Positions 10,001 to 17,632 of a DNA stretch of 64,000 nucleotides are shown here, piece after piece. How positions within the stretch are numbered: position 1 is the stretch's first letter; every line of letters begins with the position of its first letter. Both the position numbers and the translations under genes were made by a program. The stretch spans positions 41,391 through 105,390 of the forward strand of contig JAMLIV010000005.1 of the NCBI GenBank assembly GCA_023954075.1, written 5' to 3'. This DNA is from Lysobacteraceae bacterium (lineage in GTDB: Bacteria > Pseudomonadota > Gammaproteobacteria > Xanthomonadales > Xanthomonadaceae). The notes below the pieces were generated by a model that saw only the letters and a list, made by a program, of their open reading frames with translations, was not told the DNA's origin and did no database searches.

Positions 10001-10769
10001 CCACCGGAACCGGCGGCGCAACGTCCACCGTCGTGACGCTTTGCGTCTGCAGGGAGCCGACGATGAAGTCCAGATCGCCCGACCAGCCGTCCCAGTGGTT
10101 GGCATCCCCGAGGTAATGCGCGCTGATCCGATGCGGGCCGCTGCGGATGATCACCGTGGCGCATGTGGCTGAAGGCGGACTGCTGATGCCCGGCAAGAGC
10201 GTGGAGGTGCACAGGGGCGCTGCGGGATTGGCACCGAAGGCGTCGTGGAACGACACGTCTCCCGTGGGAAGCTGGCCGGAAACTTGCGCGGTGAACGTCA
10301 CCATCTGGCCCAGCGCCGGATCGGGAACGTCCATGCCCAGGATCACGTCCGCGACCCACTTGTCGAACGCCACGGGCACGACGTTGCTGACGGCCATGGC
10401 CGGGCCACCGGTCGGCGATCCCAGCGAAGCGCTGTACTGGCGCGTCCCGTAGGTGGTCGAGGTCACCGTGCAGGTGGCCGAGTTGCCTGTCGGGTTGAGC
10501 ACGACCGGGCTGCAGGACGGAACGGCAGCGCCGTCCTCGAAGAACCACATCTCCAGGCCCGTGTAATAGGGAACGTGGTTGTTCTGCGCCGTCAGGACGA
10601 CGGCTTCACCGACATGCGCGCTGGTGGGCACCGCAGTCAAAAGGACGCTCTGGGGTGGAACCTGGGCGAGCGCTTGGCCCAGGAACAGGCACGCCCCCGC
10701 CGCCAGATACCGCAGCCAACGCGCGCCGCGCCGGGCGCTTCGTCGATCCGAATCCACCATCGTCCCCAT
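7011..10769 (-). CDS. Giant secreted protein with 11 tandem Ig-like domains
   Basis: A 1252-residue exported protein. The start at 10769 is preferred because GGAGG lies 8 bases upstream and translation gives an Arg-rich n-region and a hydrophobic core ending GQALA; a longer frame exists but has no better signal. After the signal peptide come about 11 diverged bacterial Ig-like repeats of 90-100 residues. The consensus is G-x-V-x-F-x-D-G ... IPGC ... A-x-C ... G-x-H-x-L-x-A-x-Y-x-GD. Nearly every repeat carries two cysteines (one in IPGC, one about 15-25 residues later), suggesting one disulfide per domain. The last 130 residues form a different Cys-containing CARDB/DUF11-like domain (SLAPGASLSF). 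No barrel or sorting signal is visible. It is probably a surface stalk or adhesin co-expressed with the barrel protein 20 bases downstream. Confidence 0.82.
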   Translation of the reverse strand: MGTMVDSDRRSARRGARWLRYLAAGACLFLGQALAQVPPQSVLLTAVPTSAHVGEAVVLTAQNNHVPYYTGLEMWFFEDGAAVPSCSPVVLNPTGNSATCTVTSTTYGTRQYSASLGSPTGGPAMAVSNVVPVAFDKWVADVILGMDVPDPALGQMVTFTAQVSGQLPTGDVSFHDAFGANPAAPLCTSTLLPGISSPPSATCATVIIRSGPHRISAHYLGDANHWDGWSGDLDFIVGSLQTQSVTTVDVAPPVPVAGEPAVLSATVSGQAPTGSVTILDGAATVCVATLDAVPADSKSVVCDWVFGAAGPHAISANYGGDGDNLPSGASLTVQVDAAPVVPVSVHLLLLPADAQAGQHAVLRAEVTGEADGATVTFLDGGEDVPGCAQVSVSAHAGGAATADCALVLSSRGQHAFSAIYRRGGLVREGAAQRLVPGRSTATSLARVGGAAWAGQPVVLQATVSGESVRGGSVRFRDGATAIPGCDGVALAPQAVRRMVADCVTTFPAAGRHALVAEYSGDRYSATSSGALALVVDATAPALLLTVLDLPFVDQPVLVRATLNGLPPGGTVAFGKDGQAITGCEAVMQADPSGAPSFAECSTAFAEAGPHTLQATYTFASGRETAEIGIEVEANPTATRLRVEPPPGGAREGERVWLHADVLPATAAGGRVAFGGDATAFDGCQASVLAAGNDGVAVARCEAILGQSGVRSLQASFQADRTHAASADRLSITVAPASAMLSLSLPDGAVVGEPARLEARASGASSGGQVAFSDAGLAIPGCQALPLDGTSGAAVAQCITRFPLAGLRLVGAEHDAGSSRPQAALTIDVAKAASSTRLTAAPAPSGTALMLQARVLGYFPAGTVAFHNEGAPIPGCGAVALETASPQEANAACILTGSAPRWVSATYPGDGNNAPSEAIRAVAGVVAATLDLVRVDQGPAYADRVLNLEARVSGTSPTGSVSFFDGPGAIPGCAAVPLAAAGSGALARCDARLAGARAHALRAEYPGDLVHTPAAGTLALAVERNPTVTQLEVVGARFTGASLRLRATVSGHAPGGHLAFLADGVEIAGCDAVVVVATPPDVDIGRAECVTTFAQPGTRDLEARYGGDAANAASSRVLTQVAVPQAPEASGAARVQFFGQQALRFTLHNPGTAPVAEVRASFDAARVVRIAFLPACSTGVGSGGGAVSCENPVALGISCGEEAGTRSCGVASLAPGASLSFVAFPSGSATAPLQVVVSVAGAVVSRTVLDPDR

Positions 10770-10870
10770 GCTGCGCCCCTCCAAACCCTGTCGATGCCAC
10801 CCACGTTGCTGCCGTACCCGCACCAGCGCGTTCACGGCCCCGCCTCGCGGCGCTGGTGCCTGCGATGCGT

Positions 10871-12511
10871 TCAGCCGCCCAGCGTGCCGGCACCCTCACC
10901 GCGCATGCCGAGCGATGCGCGCGACGATTCATCGCCCACCGGCACCAGATAGAACTTCCCGCCCTCGTAGCCGCGCCCGTCGCGCATCGGTGCCACCTGC
11001 GGCACCTGCTTGTGGCCCAGCCGCGCGGAGTTGCTTTCGACCGCCGGGCGCAGCGCTTCCACCAGACCGCGCTGGGTCAGCACCCGGTCATTGCGCTCCA
11101 GCACCCGCAGCAGTTCGGCCGAAAACACCGAGTGGCCCTGCCCGCCGTCGTCCACCACCGGGGTTTCGCCGCCGGCCGAAATCACGTAGCGCCCCTTGTT
11201 GGCGAGGAAGCTGGCCGAATCCTGCGGGAAATACTCCAGCGGCCCGCTGATCTCGCGCGGTGCCGCGAGCGCCGCGCCAAAGCACGAATCGGCGATCACC
11301 AGCAGGGTGCGCCCGCCAAACTGCGCCATGGCCGACACCAGCAGGCTGTTGGGCAGGCCCGAGGCGCGATCATGGCTCGCGTCGCGCGGCAGCCAGAAGC
11401 CCTCCCTGCCGTCCAGTTCGCCATGGCCGGCGAAATAGACCAGCACGTTGTCGTCCGCCTCGCGGTTGGCCAGCACCTTCACCAGTTCGCCGGCGAGGGT
11501 GTGGTAATCGGGATTGCGCAGCAGCGTGGTCCGGAAGCCGTAGCGGCGTTCGAGCACCCCGGCCACGGCCTCGGCATCGGCCAGCGGCGTCTTCAGCGGC
11601 GCGATGGTGTCGTAGTCCTGCACCCCGATCACGAGCGCGTAGTAGCGGCCAAACCGGGTGCCATCCACGCTCAGCGAAGGGGCCGCGCCGGCGGTGCCGG
11701 CCGCGCGCCTGGAGAAGCTTCGGGTGGGCGATGGCGGCAGCGCGTCAAGGCGCACGCCGGCCTGCTCACGCGCGGCCTGCGCCTGCGCCAGCTCGGCCTC
11801 CTTGCGCTCGCGCGCCCGGGTGTCCTGCGCCCGCGCCGCCGCGAGTGCCGCCATCTCCGACTGCAGCCGCGCGATGCGCGCTTCGGCCTCGGCCTGCTGC
11901 GCCTCGGCCTCGAACCGCGCCTGGCTGACGCGCGCCTCGGCGTCACTGGCGCGCACCAGTTCCTCACTCAGGCCCATGGCCTCGCGGTAGAGGCGCAACG
12001 CGCCCTGCGGATCGGCGGGAACGCCGTTCCCCGTTTCCATCATCGCGGCCAGCGCCAGTTTGGCCTCGCGCGACCCGTTCTTCGCCGCCTTCGCATACCA
12101 CTGGGCGGCCTTGGCCAGATCGGGCGCACGATCGAAGCCGCGCTCCCACGCCTGGCCTACGAAAAGCTGGGCCTCGGCATCGCCGCCATCGGCCTTTTCC
12201 TGCCAGACGCGCAGCGTGCTTTGCAGCGAAGCGCGGTCGTAGGCCACGTACTCGCCGCCGCGCTTCTCGCACAGTTCCGCCGTCGTCTTGACCGGAAGCG
12301 CGGGGCCGATGTAGTTGATCCTGCCGGAGCGACGCACCTGCCCGGGCAGCAGGCAATCGACCGTGGCCATGGCCTTGAGCGGATCGCTGGATGCGTCCGC
12401 GAGCCTGTCCCAGCTCTGGGGCGCACTGCCTGCCGTGGCAATGCCGACAAGGAGCAATCCCGCGAGGACTCCTCCGGCTGCCGCGAAACGTTTCCCTGCC
12501 GCGATGCGCAT
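10871..12511 (-). CDS. Exported caspase-like (peptidase C14) protein with Sel1-like and coiled-coil regions
   Basis: 546 residues. The start at 12511 is supported by GGAGG 7 bases upstream and a following signal peptide (AAAGGVLAGLLLVGIATAGSA). Region order: a Cys-containing N-terminal part; Sel1-like helical repeats (about 105-185); a Glu/Ala/Arg-rich coiled coil (about 185-250); and a caspase-fold domain (about 285-530). The catalytic dyad is clear: His363 in YFAGHGE and Cys410 in IADSCFG. This is the metacaspase-like C14 family, which usually cleaves after basic residues. The exported location is unusual for such proteins. It is the first gene of the four-gene minus-strand cluster ending in the Ser/Thr kinase, 101 bases ahead of the Ig-repeat gene. 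Its substrate is unknown; self-processing or cleavage of the Ig protein is possible. Confidence 0.87.
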   Translation of the reverse strand: MRIAAGKRFAAAGGVLAGLLLVGIATAGSAPQSWDRLADASSDPLKAMATVDCLLPGQVRRSGRINYIGPALPVKTTAELCEKRGGEYVAYDRASLQSTLRVWQEKADGGDAEAQLFVGQAWERGFDRAPDLAKAAQWYAKAAKNGSREAKLALAAMMETGNGVPADPQGALRLYREAMGLSEELVRASDAEARVSQARFEAEAQQAEAEARIARLQSEMAALAAARAQDTRARERKEAELAQAQAAREQAGVRLDALPPSPTRSFSRRAAGTAGAAPSLSVDGTRFGRYYALVIGVQDYDTIAPLKTPLADAEAVAGVLERRYGFRTTLLRNPDYHTLAGELVKVLANREADDNVLVYFAGHGELDGREGFWLPRDASHDRASGLPNSLLVSAMAQFGGRTLLVIADSCFGAALAAPREISGPLEYFPQDSASFLANKGRYVISAGGETPVVDDGGQGHSVFSAELLRVLERNDRVLTQRGLVEALRPAVESNSARLGHKQVPQVAPMRDGRGYEGGKFYLVPVGDESSRASLGMRGEGAGTLGG

Positions 12512-12710
12512 GACCGCTCCTCCCGTCCCTGCGACCTGCCGCTGCCTGACGGCTCCCCCGCAGGCGTGGCGGCGGTCACCCGGTTCCGTTGCAGTGTGAG
12601 GGAAACTGTGCAACGACGCACGCTTCTTGTCCAGCGCCCATGCCCGGCGCACGCCCCCTCGTCGAAACGATCGAGCGCTGCCGGCCCCTCCTCGCGCACG
12701 CGGATACGCC

Positions 12711-13973
12711 CTACGGCAGCATCTGCCGATCGAACACCCAGGCCACCAGGCCCAACGACAGCACTATCCATGCCGCCAGCGTCACCCGCTCCTGCCAGTC
12801 GGCCTGCGGCCGGCGGAAGAGCAGCAACAGCGTCAGCGGCACGAGGATGTAGCGGGTTTCTATCATCCAGGACGCACCGACGAAAAGGATCGAGAACGGC
12901 AGCCACAGGCCGGCGCGGCGCATCACCGGGGGAGAAAACAGCAGCCCGCCGGCGGCCAGCGCCGCCAACAGGCCGAACCCCCAGCCCAGCCAGCCGCCCT
13001 CGGCGACCGCCAGCAACAGCTGGTTGCGCACGTTGCCGGTGAAGAGGTTGGAGGGATGCTGCACGCGGAAGAAGACGGCATAGGCCAGCAACACGGCGAT
13101 CGCCAGCGCCACCGCGCGGCCCCAGCCCCGCGCCGCGCCGATCCCGAAGGCGCGCCGCCAGCCGGCGATGACCTGGAACGGCAGGAGCAAGGCCGCCGCC
13201 ACGAGCAGGAAAATCGGGTTGCCGACGTCCGGCCGGAAATCCGGGTGCGAATATGCGCTTTGGGCGGTGGAATAGGCGATCGACCCGTTGCTCGCCCAGT
13301 ACGCGCAAAAGCCGCCGAAGGCCGCGAGATAGGGCCAGATCCGCGCCAGCAGGGCCGCCCACCACGCGCGCGGCGGCAACCGCCCGCGGCGCAGCATCAC
13401 CACGGCTTCACACAGCAACGGCCAGGCGGCCAGCACCGCCAGAAACACCACCCAGAGCACGTTGTTCTGCCGCATCGCCATCGAGGCGACCAGCAGCAGT
13501 GCGGAAACCACGTGCCGTTCGCGCAGGGTGGCCAGCAGTGCGGCCAGCAGGAAAGCCAGCGCGGGGATGTCGGTGTAGACGAGGAATCCGTAAGCGAACG
13601 TCACCGGCAGGAACAGGAACAGCGCCGCGGTGCGCTGCGCATCGGCAGGATGCAGCTGCCGCCGGATGCGATGGACGAGCACCACCGCTACGGCCGTGAA
13701 CAGCGCCGTGACCAGCCGCGCCGCGCCCAGTGACTGGGTGCCGAAGGGCCAGAGCACGACCGTCACCAGCCAGTGGTAGCCCGGGATGTTGGTCAGGTAC
13801 TCCTCGTAAATCCGGAAGTCGCCCTGCTGGAAGCGCAGGATCTGGCTCCAGTGCACCAGCTCATCGCCGATCGGCGGCCCGTGCGCGGCCAGCGCCAGCG
13901 CCGCCAGCCAGGCGCAGGCCAGCGCCAGCCAGCCCAGCTGGCGTCGGCTGGAGGGATCGGAGAAAGGCATCAT
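12711..13973 (-). CDS. GT-C fold membrane glycosyltransferase, DIE2/ALG10-like
   Basis: A polytopic membrane protein of about 420 residues with roughly ten transmembrane helices. An acidic motif after the first helix (GDELVHWSQ) is typical of GT-C enzymes, where the Asp/Glu pair contacts a lipid-phosphate sugar donor. The motifs PGYHWLV, a first-loop YTDIPALA and RQNNVLWVVF resemble the DIE2/ALG10 glucosyltransferase family, whose eukaryotic member adds the last glucose of the N-glycan precursor. The start is uncertain: ATGATG at 13973 gives a sensible N-terminus, and a TTG at 14036 is an alternative. No glycan gene cluster surrounds it, so donor and acceptor cannot be named. It is followed by 199 bases without a gene before the caspase-like gene. 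Confidence 0.65.
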   Translation of the reverse strand: MMPFSDPSSRRQLGWLALACAWLAALALAAHGPPIGDELVHWSQILRFQQGDFRIYEEYLTNIPGYHWLVTVVLWPFGTQSLGAARLVTALFTAVAVVLVHRIRRQLHPADAQRTAALFLFLPVTFAYGFLVYTDIPALAFLLAALLATLRERHVVSALLLVASMAMRQNNVLWVVFLAVLAAWPLLCEAVVMLRRGRLPPRAWWAALLARIWPYLAAFGGFCAYWASNGSIAYSTAQSAYSHPDFRPDVGNPIFLLVAAALLLPFQVIAGWRRAFGIGAARGWGRAVALAIAVLLAYAVFFRVQHPSNLFTGNVRNQLLLAVAEGGWLGWGFGLLAALAAGGLLFSPPVMRRAGLWLPFSILFVGASWMIETRYILVPLTLLLLFRRPQADWQERVTLAAWIVLSLGLVAWVFDRQMLP

Positions 13974-14046
13974 CCGTTGGGAACCCGTCGCGGCGGACGC
14001 CAACGATAGCCCACCGCGCCGGGGGCGTCGCGCCAACCCGCCGCCT

Positions 14047-15105
14047 TTACCTTGCGTCGAGCGGGATCCCCAGCGCCGCGGTCAGGCCGGCCAGCCAGGC
14101 GAGCTGGCGACCGTCGCGGGTGTCGTAGCCCGCGCCCGAATAGCCCCACCAGTCCCAGCAGGCTTTGGGATTGAGCGGCATGAAACTTGCCCGCGCCTGC
14201 GGATAAACGACCACCAGATCATGGGCATCGGCCCAGCGGTTGAGGCCGTTGTCGTCGACGAACTGCCGGTCGAGCGAGGCGGCGTTCTGCTCGCAGCCGT
14301 GGAAGGCGATCACCGCGCCGCAGCGCGTATCCTGCACACACTGCGGTGGCACATACAGGAAGCCCTCGTCGGCCAGATAGGCGTCTTCACCTGCCGGACG
14401 ATAGGCATCCTGGTTGAAGGCGAGCACCTGGCCGCCGGCGGCATCCGCAACCGCCTTGGTCGCGGTGCCATAGAGCGTTTCCAGCATCGCCTGGGCGGCG
14501 TCGAAGCCGCAGGCGGCGATGAACGGTGCCTCGGTGGTGGCGCAGGCCACGCCCTTGTCCACGGTCGGCCAGGCGTGGCCGATATCGCGCTGGGCGTCCC
14601 AGACCAGCTTCATGCCGGCCACCGGCGGCTGCGCCACTTCACGCTGCAGCGCCTCGTAGATGGCGTAGGACGCGCGCGTCACCGGCTCCTTCACGGTGGC
14701 ATCGGACGCCCCGTGCAGCACCCAGACCCGGTCACCATCCAGCCCCGAAAGCGGCGCGATCTTTCCGGCATCGGCCAGTTCCCGCGCACGCTCGGCCAGC
14801 TTCACCGCGTCGGGCGCATCCGGCTCGCCCTTCATGCAGCGACCCAGCGCCGTGCCCAGATCGCCTTCGGCGCAGCCATAAGGCGGCCCGGCGATCAGGC
14901 CGGCGCCGATCAGCCGATCGGAAAACGCGAAATGCGCCTGCTGTGCCATCGCCGCGCCGGAGGACAGGCCCACCACCGATACCCGTGCCGGATCGAGTGA
15001 CAACGCCGGCAGCGATGACTCCGCCGCCTGACTGCCGCAACCGCCCAGCGAAAGGGCCACGGCCAGCGCCAGCGCGCCGGATGACGATGCCTTCGAGAAA
15101 TTCAT
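14047..15105 (-). CDS. PHB-depolymerase-like alpha/beta hydrolase, lipoprotein
   Basis: A 352-residue esterase. The ATG at 15105 has GGAGG upstream and begins a lipoprotein signal peptide with lipobox LGGC (Cys23), so it is probably anchored in the periplasm or outer membrane. Catalytic residues are recognisable: Ser48 in the lipase box GLSSG very near the N-terminus, Asp135 in LHGASDATV and His177 in GHAWP. This arrangement and the Cys-rich context fit short-chain polyhydroxyalkanoate depolymerases, which cut PHB or its oligomers to 3-hydroxybutyrate. It lies downstream of a TonB receptor and opposite a GntP permease, which supports a 3-hydroxybutyrate role. A different ester substrate cannot be excluded. 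Confidence 0.77.
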   Translation of the reverse strand: MNFSKASSSGALALAVALSLGGCGSQAAESSLPALSLDPARVSVVGLSSGAAMAQQAHFAFSDRLIGAGLIAGPPYGCAEGDLGTALGRCMKGEPDAPDAVKLAERARELADAGKIAPLSGLDGDRVWVLHGASDATVKEPVTRASYAIYEALQREVAQPPVAGMKLVWDAQRDIGHAWPTVDKGVACATTEAPFIAACGFDAAQAMLETLYGTATKAVADAAGGQVLAFNQDAYRPAGEDAYLADEGFLYVPPQCVQDTRCGAVIAFHGCEQNAASLDRQFVDDNGLNRWADAHDLVVVYPQARASFMPLNPKACWDWWGYSGAGYDTRDGRQLAWLAGLTAALGIPLDAR

Positions 15106-15118
15106 TGCGTCCTCCGCC

Positions 15119-15145
15119 AAAAAAGCGGGCCGCAGCGCGGCCCGC
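15119..15145 (-). terminator. Intrinsic terminator between TonB receptor and depolymerase genes
   Basis: On the minus strand a perfect 9-bp stem (GCGGGCCGC / GCGGCCCGC, 3-nt loop) is followed by TTTTTT. It lies in the 70-base gap after the TonB receptor stop and before the ribosome-binding site of the esterase gene. It should lower or uncouple expression of the esterase from the receptor, or act as a partial attenuator within one operon. Confidence 0.85.
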
Positions 15146-15175
15146 AAGTATTTCCAACATCATGGAGAGAAACGA

Positions 15176-17467
15176 TCAGAAGTTGTAGCGCACCGAAACG
15201 TACCAGTTGCGGCGCCAGCCGTAGTAGGCGGTCTGGATGTTGCCGACGCTGGCGAACTCCTGACCCTCGACCTTGTACTCCTTGTCGGTCAGGTTGCGCA
15301 CGCCGGCGCGCACCTGCCAGGTGTAGTCGGGCGAATCCCAGATCGAATACAGGCCGAAGAGGGTGTAGGCGTCCTGGCTGAGCACGTCGCGGTTGTCCAC
15401 CGACAGCCAGGTCTTGGCGCGATAGGAGGCGTCGCCGCCCACGCTCAGCATCGAGCCGTTGCCCAGCGAGAAGCCCTGGTTCAACGCGACGCGCGCGGTC
15501 ATTTCGGGCGAGAACGGCACGTGGTCGTGGCTCACGTTCGGGTCGAAGCCCGGGTAGCTGGCGTCCAGACGCGGATCATCGAACTTCTTGTAGTCGGCAT
15601 CCAGCCAGCCGATCTGTGCCGAAAGCGTGGTGGCCTCACCCAGCATCGCGGCACCTTCCAGTTCGATGCCCTTGATATCCAGCTCGGCGGCGTTGAGCAC
15701 CGGGAAAGAGAACGTCGGGCTGGTGGAATTCGGGTTGTGGATCTCCGAAACGCGCGCCTGGAAGTCTTCGTAATTGGAGATAAAGGCCAGCGCACCACCG
15801 CGGAAACGGCCGTCGCTGGAGCTGCCCTTCACGCCCATTTCGTAGGTCCACACGAACTCCGGATCGAACACGGCGTTGGCGACCTCGAGCGCACTGTTGG
15901 CGCGCCCGTTGAATCCACCCGACTTGAAGCCGCGGTTGGCCGAGACGTAGCCCATCACGCGGTCGGTGAAGTTCTTCTGCAGGCTGATCGAAGGCGTCAG
16001 CGCGGTCCAGCTCTGCTTGCCCTCAAAGGCGACGGTTTCGTTGAGTGCAGGGAAAGGGATGAATCCCAGGAACAGGGAGTCCGACTCCCAGAAGGTACTG
16101 GTGCTGCGAGCGTAGTCCTTCTCGTCCCTGGTGTAGCGCAGGCCGGCAGCCAGCTTCCAGGTCGGCGCGAACTCCCAGTTCACGTGCGCGAAGGCAGCGG
16201 TGCTCTTGGTGGTCAGGTCGTCATCGATCGTACGCAGGAAGCCAACCGGCACTCCGGCATTGGCGAACAGGTCGTCGGCGTAGGCTTCCTGGTGCGAGGG
16301 CACGTTCTCCTTCATGTAGAACACGCCAAAGGTGGACTGCAGGTTGGAGCCGTTGTCGAACTGCCACTGGAACTCCTGGCTGGTCTGCTTCTGGTCCAGC
16401 GCCACCAGCACGTCGCCCAGCTCGAACTCGGAGGCGTCGATGTCGATGTAGGAGTTGGTATCCAGGCGGCGGTGGCCGGTGATGCTCTTGAACAGCCAGC
16501 GGTCGGACAGGTCCCACTCCATTCCCAGGGTCAGGCCCTGGTGCTTCATGTCCTGGCCCTTGTCGGGCCCGAACGAGGTGCGGGCGAAGTAGTCGAAGCC
16601 GCCGGACGCCGCCGGCTTGAGCTGCACCACGCCCAGCGCAAGGTCGGTCTGGCGCAGCGGCGCCATCGGGCGACCCATGGCCAGCGAGGCGTCCTGCTTG
16701 GTGTGGTCGATGGTCAGCGTGGCGCGGAACGCATCGCTCGGCCTGTAGGCCAGCTTGGCGCGGATCGCGCGGGTGTCATCGTCGTTGTAGCGCCGGCCGC
16801 TGGCCGCATCGCTGATGAAGCCGTCGTTGGTCAGCCAGGCACCCGCGACGCTGGCCGCGAGGGTGTCGCTGAGCTGGCCGCCCGCGTACAGCCGGCCTTC
16901 CGCGCGGCCGAACTGGCCGATGGTGCCTTCGACCGAGCCGCCCTCGTCGTCGAACGGGTTCTTGGTGGTGATCTTGATCGCACCACCGGTGGAGTTCTTG
17001 CCGTACAGCGTGCCCTGCGGGCCGCGCAGCACTTCCACCTGCTGCACGTCGAACATCGAGATCAGCGCGCCGTTGATGCGCGAGTAGTAGATGTCGTCCA
17101 CGTACATGCCCACGCCCGGATCGAAGGTCTGCAGCGCGTCCGGCTGGCCGATGCCGCGGATGAACACGTTGACGCTGTTGGCCGATCCGCGGCCCTGCAC
17201 GATGTTGAGGTTGGGCACCGAGCCCTGCAGCCCATCGATGGCGCTGGCCTGCTTCTCGATCAGGTCCGACTCGCCGAAGGCGCTCACCGCCACCGGCACG
17301 TCGAAGATGGATTCCTCGCGGCGACGCGCGGTGACCACCACGTTGTCCAGACGCTGGGCCTCGTCGCTGCCGGCCTGGCGCTCGCCGGACTGCTGGGCCT
17401 GCGCGGGGGCGGATGCGGCCATGCCCAGCAGCAGGCCGATGGCAACACTCAGGTGCGTGCGATTCAT
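15176..17467 (-). CDS. TonB-dependent outer-membrane receptor
   Basis: A 763-residue TonB-dependent receptor. It has a signal peptide ending APAQAQ, an N-terminal TonB-box-like stretch (LDNVVVTARRREES), then the plug domain (VPVAVSAF ... VFIRGIG ... MYVDDIYYSR ... VEVLRGPQGTLYGKNSTGGAIKI) and a 22-strand barrel ending WYVSVRYNF with terminal Phe. The start at 17467 is chosen for the signal peptide. The plug sequence is of the broad class seen in receptors of carbohydrate, aromatic or oligomer substrates in sphingomonads and xanthomonads, not classical siderophore types. The next gene on the strand is a PHB-depolymerase-like lipoprotein and the divergent gene is a GntP permease. The likely cargo is therefore hydroxyalkanoate oligomers (inference). 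Confidence 0.9.
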   Translation of the reverse strand: MNRTHLSVAIGLLLGMAASAPAQAQQSGERQAGSDEAQRLDNVVVTARRREESIFDVPVAVSAFGESDLIEKQASAIDGLQGSVPNLNIVQGRGSANSVNVFIRGIGQPDALQTFDPGVGMYVDDIYYSRINGALISMFDVQQVEVLRGPQGTLYGKNSTGGAIKITTKNPFDDEGGSVEGTIGQFGRAEGRLYAGGQLSDTLAASVAGAWLTNDGFISDAASGRRYNDDDTRAIRAKLAYRPSDAFRATLTIDHTKQDASLAMGRPMAPLRQTDLALGVVQLKPAASGGFDYFARTSFGPDKGQDMKHQGLTLGMEWDLSDRWLFKSITGHRRLDTNSYIDIDASEFELGDVLVALDQKQTSQEFQWQFDNGSNLQSTFGVFYMKENVPSHQEAYADDLFANAGVPVGFLRTIDDDLTTKSTAAFAHVNWEFAPTWKLAAGLRYTRDEKDYARSTSTFWESDSLFLGFIPFPALNETVAFEGKQSWTALTPSISLQKNFTDRVMGYVSANRGFKSGGFNGRANSALEVANAVFDPEFVWTYEMGVKGSSSDGRFRGGALAFISNYEDFQARVSEIHNPNSTSPTFSFPVLNAAELDIKGIELEGAAMLGEATTLSAQIGWLDADYKKFDDPRLDASYPGFDPNVSHDHVPFSPEMTARVALNQGFSLGNGSMLSVGGDASYRAKTWLSVDNRDVLSQDAYTLFGLYSIWDSPDYTWQVRAGVRNLTDKEYKVEGQEFASVGNIQTAYYGWRRNWYVSVRYNF

Positions 17468-17559
17468 TGGAGTCTTTCCTCGTGACGGTGATGGGAAACG
17501 GCCACGGCGGCCGCCGATCATGTGACGGCATGGTGCCCAGCGCGCGCAGGCGGCGCACT

Positions 17560-17573
17560 TGTACCTTGGTACA
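17560..17573. promoter_or_regulatory. Perfect palindrome in divergent promoter region
   Basis: TGTACC-TT-GGTACA, two perfect 6-base arms with a 2-base spacer, sits in the 165-base gap between the TonB receptor (minus) and the GntP permease (plus). Its symmetry and position between divergent starts suggest a dimeric repressor operator controlling both. No regulator gene is adjacent. The binding protein is unknown. Confidence 0.5.
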
Positions 17574-17632
17574 GTGGGAGCCGCGGGTCCGGCTCATCAC
17601 ACTGCGCCGCGAGTTGAAACGCGGACCCGCCC

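Noticed and set aside
13774..14036. 63-base longer TTG start of the glycosyltransferase gene
   Set aside because: TTG start without ribosome-binding site and an Arg/Gly-rich extension; the ATGATG at 13973 starts directly before the first hydrophobic region.
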